Below, piece after piece: positions 42,870 through 44,771 of a stretch of 44,771 bases of DNA. The DNA lies in NCBI GenBank assembly GCA_031271805.1, contig JAISUX010000129.1:1-44771 (forward strand), given 5' to 3'. Numbering within the stretch: the stretch's first letter is position 1; each line of letters starts with the position of its first letter. The position numbers and the translations under genes were made by a program. The DNA comes from Tannerella sp. (GTDB taxonomy: Bacteria; Bacteroidota; Bacteroidia; Bacteroidales; Tannerellaceae). Under the pieces are notes generated by a model. It had not been told where the DNA came from. It saw only the letters and a program-made list of their open reading frames with translations, and ran no database searches.

Positions 42870-44072
42870 TTAATGAAAGACCGCCTTTACCGCTTCCAAA
42901 TATGCAGTTCCGGTGATTATATCCGGCTCTAAATAACTGCCTTCAGTCCACTCATTCCAGCAATTGATATTAAGTATTCGAGGGCCGTTAGGGTCGGACA
43001 GCAATTTTTCTTTGGTCATCTCAAGCGCTGTTTTAAAGTTTTCCGGTGTGTTATTGCCGATTATATTGGTAAACGGATAGCCCCAATTGCCCCATTCATC
43101 GCTTAAATCACAGCGGGGACTGGAATCCCATCCCATCGTAACATTCGGGAAATAAGGAACCTGATATTCTTTTTTCGCCTGCTCCCAATGTGCAAAATAA
43201 GCATCACGCACCTGATTATAATCCGTTTGGACATCATTCAACCCGACATGATGAATCCATACATACGAGGTGGCCGAATCAAAACCCAGCCGGCGGATAA
43301 GTTCGGCAGTATTTTCCGGTGGGTTTTCGACAGGCAGTATCGGGCGTCCCCATGCCACAAGATTCCAGTGCACCCCTTTTAGTCCGGCTGCGACGGCCTT
43401 TTCACGCAATCGGTTCATGGCAAGGCGTGTCGCCTCAATAGAGCCGAAGCCTTCCACAAACTTTTGAACGTCATAGATTGAAAAATACGGTTTACCATCT
43501 ATTAGCCAATAATTTGACTTGGTAAAATAGTCCTTGATAAGCATGTCGCAAATTTCATCATATCGTTCAGGAGATATTTTCGCATAATACAGGATTTGCT
43601 GAGGCGTCCCCCGTTTATACGGGTGGATTTCCATCCAATCATGATTTGCCCACATCAATGCAAATTTGATGCGCCCGGTGTTTGGCGCTTTCAAGAAGCC
43701 CTCATCCAAACAGCGATTCAGGAATGGCCCGTCTTCATACATATACCAATCGAAAATAAATGCGTCTATCCCATTATCAGCAGCGGCGGCGATTTTTTGC
43801 GCCATTACCGCAGGATCTTTTTCGTCGGTATAACCCCATGCAGGCGCCTTTGGCTGCTGATGCCCCGCGAAACGCGGCTGGGCGGCCTTTACAAGTTCCC
43901 ATTCCGACCAACCTTCGCCCTTATGACCGACATTTCTCGGATCACCGGTATGATAATTCGGAAAATAATAACTTGCAACCGTAATCTCGTCGCCAAGAGA
44001 CCGGTTTTCTTTGTTCGTTTTACATGCAAACAATGCAGGTAATAATGCAGCAATAAATATAAACTTTTTCAT
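42870..44072 (-). CDS. GH99-like (WbsX-type) glycosidase-domain lipoprotein
   Basis: From ATG at 44072 the product has 400 residues and a lipoprotein signal (MKKFIFIAALLPALFAC). A longer frame from 44162 adds a non-signal stretch across the promoter and is rejected. The body is the GH99-like/WbsX domain: VASYYFPNYH, KGEGWSEWELVKAAQPRF, GIDAFIFDWYMYEDGP, and a terminal NCWNEWTEGSYLEPD with candidate catalytic acids. GH99 enzymes are endo-acting alpha-mannosidases or mannanases; WbsX-type relatives are found in polysaccharide clusters. It heads the PTS operon, which hints that it releases or prepares the sugar taken up by the EIICBA; this is inference. Confidence 0.85.
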   Translation of the reverse strand: MKKFIFIAALLPALFACKTNKENRSLGDEITVASYYFPNYHTGDPRNVGHKGEGWSEWELVKAAQPRFAGHQQPKAPAWGYTDEKDPAVMAQKIAAAADNGIDAFIFDWYMYEDGPFLNRCLDEGFLKAPNTGRIKFALMWANHDWMEIHPYKRGTPQQILYYAKISPERYDEICDMLIKDYFTKSNYWLIDGKPYFSIYDVQKFVEGFGSIEATRLAMNRLREKAVAAGLKGVHWNLVAWGRPILPVENPPENTAELIRRLGFDSATSYVWIHHVGLNDVQTDYNQVRDAYFAHWEQAKKEYQVPYFPNVTMGWDSSPRCDLSDEWGNWGYPFTNIIGNNTPENFKTALEMTKEKLLSDPNGPRILNINCWNEWTEGSYLEPDIITGTAYLEAVKAVFH

Positions 44073-44111
44073 CGGAGTAATTATTATGTTATTTTTCTTT
44101 GTTTCATATTG

Positions 44112-44119
44112 CAAAGATA
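44112..44119 (-). promoter_or_regulatory. -7 box for the GH99-like/PTS operon
   Basis: The minus strand reads TATCTTTG followed by CA, about 40 bases upstream of the ATG at 44072. A TTGC lies about 19 bases upstream. It should drive all four genes to 39274. Confidence 0.65.
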
Positions 44120-44181
44120 GCAAGCATTTCCGATATGCAAGCAGAATGACGTTTTTTAACACTCGCCAATATTTTTATTCG

Positions 44182-44215
44182 TTTGTGTATAATTGAAAAT
44201 TTTATGCTATCTTTG
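44182..44215 (+). promoter_or_regulatory. Plus-strand promoter divergent from the PTS operon
   Basis: TTTG (44182-44185) and TATCTTTG (44208-44215) with 22 bases between. A transcript would cover a tiny ORF (44229-44264, MKAKIKIFENG) and the broken ORF at 44257, then run antisense into the barrel gene. Confidence 0.5.
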
Positions 44216-44256
44216 CAAATAATAAATTATGAAAGCAAAAATTAAAATATTCGAAA

Positions 44257-44484
44257 ATGGATAAAAATGAGAAACGCAAGTGGGCTGCATTGAACGAAAA
44301 AGGGTATTCTTCGCATATTGAGTAATCAATCCGCAAATATGGACTTGTTGTTTCCAAATTTAATGATTATCGTATATTGTGCCTGATAGCCCGAATGTCC
44401 TTGATTCGTCAAAAACCGAAAGAGAGAGTAACGGCTGATGAGACATTGCGGATATTGGCAGTTTTGCCTTCTTCAAAAGGCTGA
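44257..44484 (+). pseudogene. Possible broken small gene
   Basis: ATG at 44257 reads MDKNEKRKWAALNEKGYSSHIE, then TAA (44323-44325). Read through, the same frame gives SIRKYGLVVSKFNDYR and stays open to 44484. The join looks protein-like, and a CAA-to-TAA change (Gln) would explain the stop. The tail overlaps the opposite-strand barrel gene from 44409. The 44163-44408 gap otherwise holds only two promoters. No family recognised. Confidence 0.3.
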
Positions 44485-44771
44485 ACGGCAACAGGTTCAC
44501 GATTGAAATTCTTCAAGGCATGACGATAGACGTAACCTATGCGCAGGTGGCCTATGCATACGTCGAATCCGTAATTCCAACCCGCTTCGTTAGGGAAAAA
44601 CCTGTCATACAGTTTGTTGTTGAAAAAATGTCGATAATATCCTCCGAAAAATATGTCGAAGCAAGGCGTCGGGCTTTTCGTTTGAAACACAAAACTCAGA
44701 GGGGCAGTAAAGCAATGACTTTTGATTTTGCCATCCGGATATTCTGCTTGCAAATAATCATAGAGCAGTTC
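44409..44771 (-). CDS. C-terminal part of an outer-membrane beta-barrel protein
   Basis: The frame is open to the window edge (120 codons plus stop), so the 5' part lies outside. It has alternating aromatic/polar segments (FDIFFGGYYRHFF, GWNYGFDVCIGHLRIGYVYRHAL) and ends SAVTLSFGF, with the terminal Phe typical of outer-membrane barrels. The family is not recognised; it could be a porin-like or surface-antigen protein. It is unrelated by strand gap to the PTS operon. Confidence 0.65.
   Translation of the reverse strand, partial: ELLYDYLQAEYPDGKIKSHCFTAPLSFVFQTKSPTPCFDIFFGGYYRHFFNNKLYDRFFPNEAGWNYGFDVCIGHLRIGYVYRHALKNFNREPVAVQPFEEGKTANIRNVSSAVTLSFGF

Noticed and set aside
44073-44162. 30-residue N-terminal extension of the GH99-like protein
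   Set aside because: It crosses the -7 box at 44112-44119 and hides a perfect lipoprotein signal that begins at 44072.

Overview
The window reads as a chromosomal segment of a Bacteroidales bacterium (phylum Bacteroidota). The support is the repeated Bacteroidota promoter pattern (TAnnTTTG -7 box with TTTG-like -33 box about 18-22 bases upstream), almost no Shine-Dalgarno sites, a SusC/SusD polysaccharide utilization locus, an Nqr sodium pump, a type IX secretion plug-like protein, a succinate CoA-transferase and the start of a pyruvate:ferredoxin oxidoreductase. No rRNA, tRNA, CRISPR array or complete insertion sequence was seen.

Layout: (1) 1-117, 5' end of a PFOR gene, minus strand. (2) 224-7935, a tightly packed minus-strand run: Kef-type antiporter, YjbR-like protein, serine hydrolase, NlpC/P60 lipoprotein, Tat-exported dipeptide epimerase and transglutaminase-like lipoprotein. 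The last four look like an envelope-located murein-peptide degradation set. (3) smpB (+), then a DUF5009 membrane protein and a lipoprotein (-). (4) 10.74-11.50 kb, a gene-free stretch with two tandem related structured small RNAs under near-identical promoters, followed by more plus-strand hairpins. (5) 11504-13482 (-), a predicted outer-membrane protein and a cyclophilin whose C-terminus is a fused, internally deleted DUF2961 protein. (6) 13600-24165 (+), a DUF6377-type membrane regulator and a SusC/SusD/surface-protein/GH30/surface-protein locus, probably for a fungal-type beta-1,6-glucan. (7) panB and tcdA (-). (8) 26.27-27.65 kb, an AT-rich island of broken restriction-type genes. (9) nqrABCDEF (-), with a rubredoxin-like domain fused to NqrC. 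(10) A T9SS plug-like gene (+) convergent with a DNA-methyltransferase homologue (-) that lacks its catalytic NPPY motif. (11) A succinate CoA-transferase. (12) A four-gene operon, GH99-like lipoprotein, mannitol-type PTS EIICBA, HPr and EI, which is unusual for this phylum. (13) The 3' end of an outer-membrane barrel gene at the right edge.

The genes suggest a fermentative, probably anaerobic glycan user: extracellular glycans enter through the Sus locus and perhaps the PTS, pyruvate is oxidised by PFOR, Nqr makes a sodium gradient, and succinate/propionate metabolism uses the CoA-transferase. The most unusual items are the self-contained PTS operon headed by a surface glycosidase-like gene, the rubredoxin-NqrC fusion, the paired small RNAs, the cyclophilin-DUF2961 chimera and the decayed restriction island.
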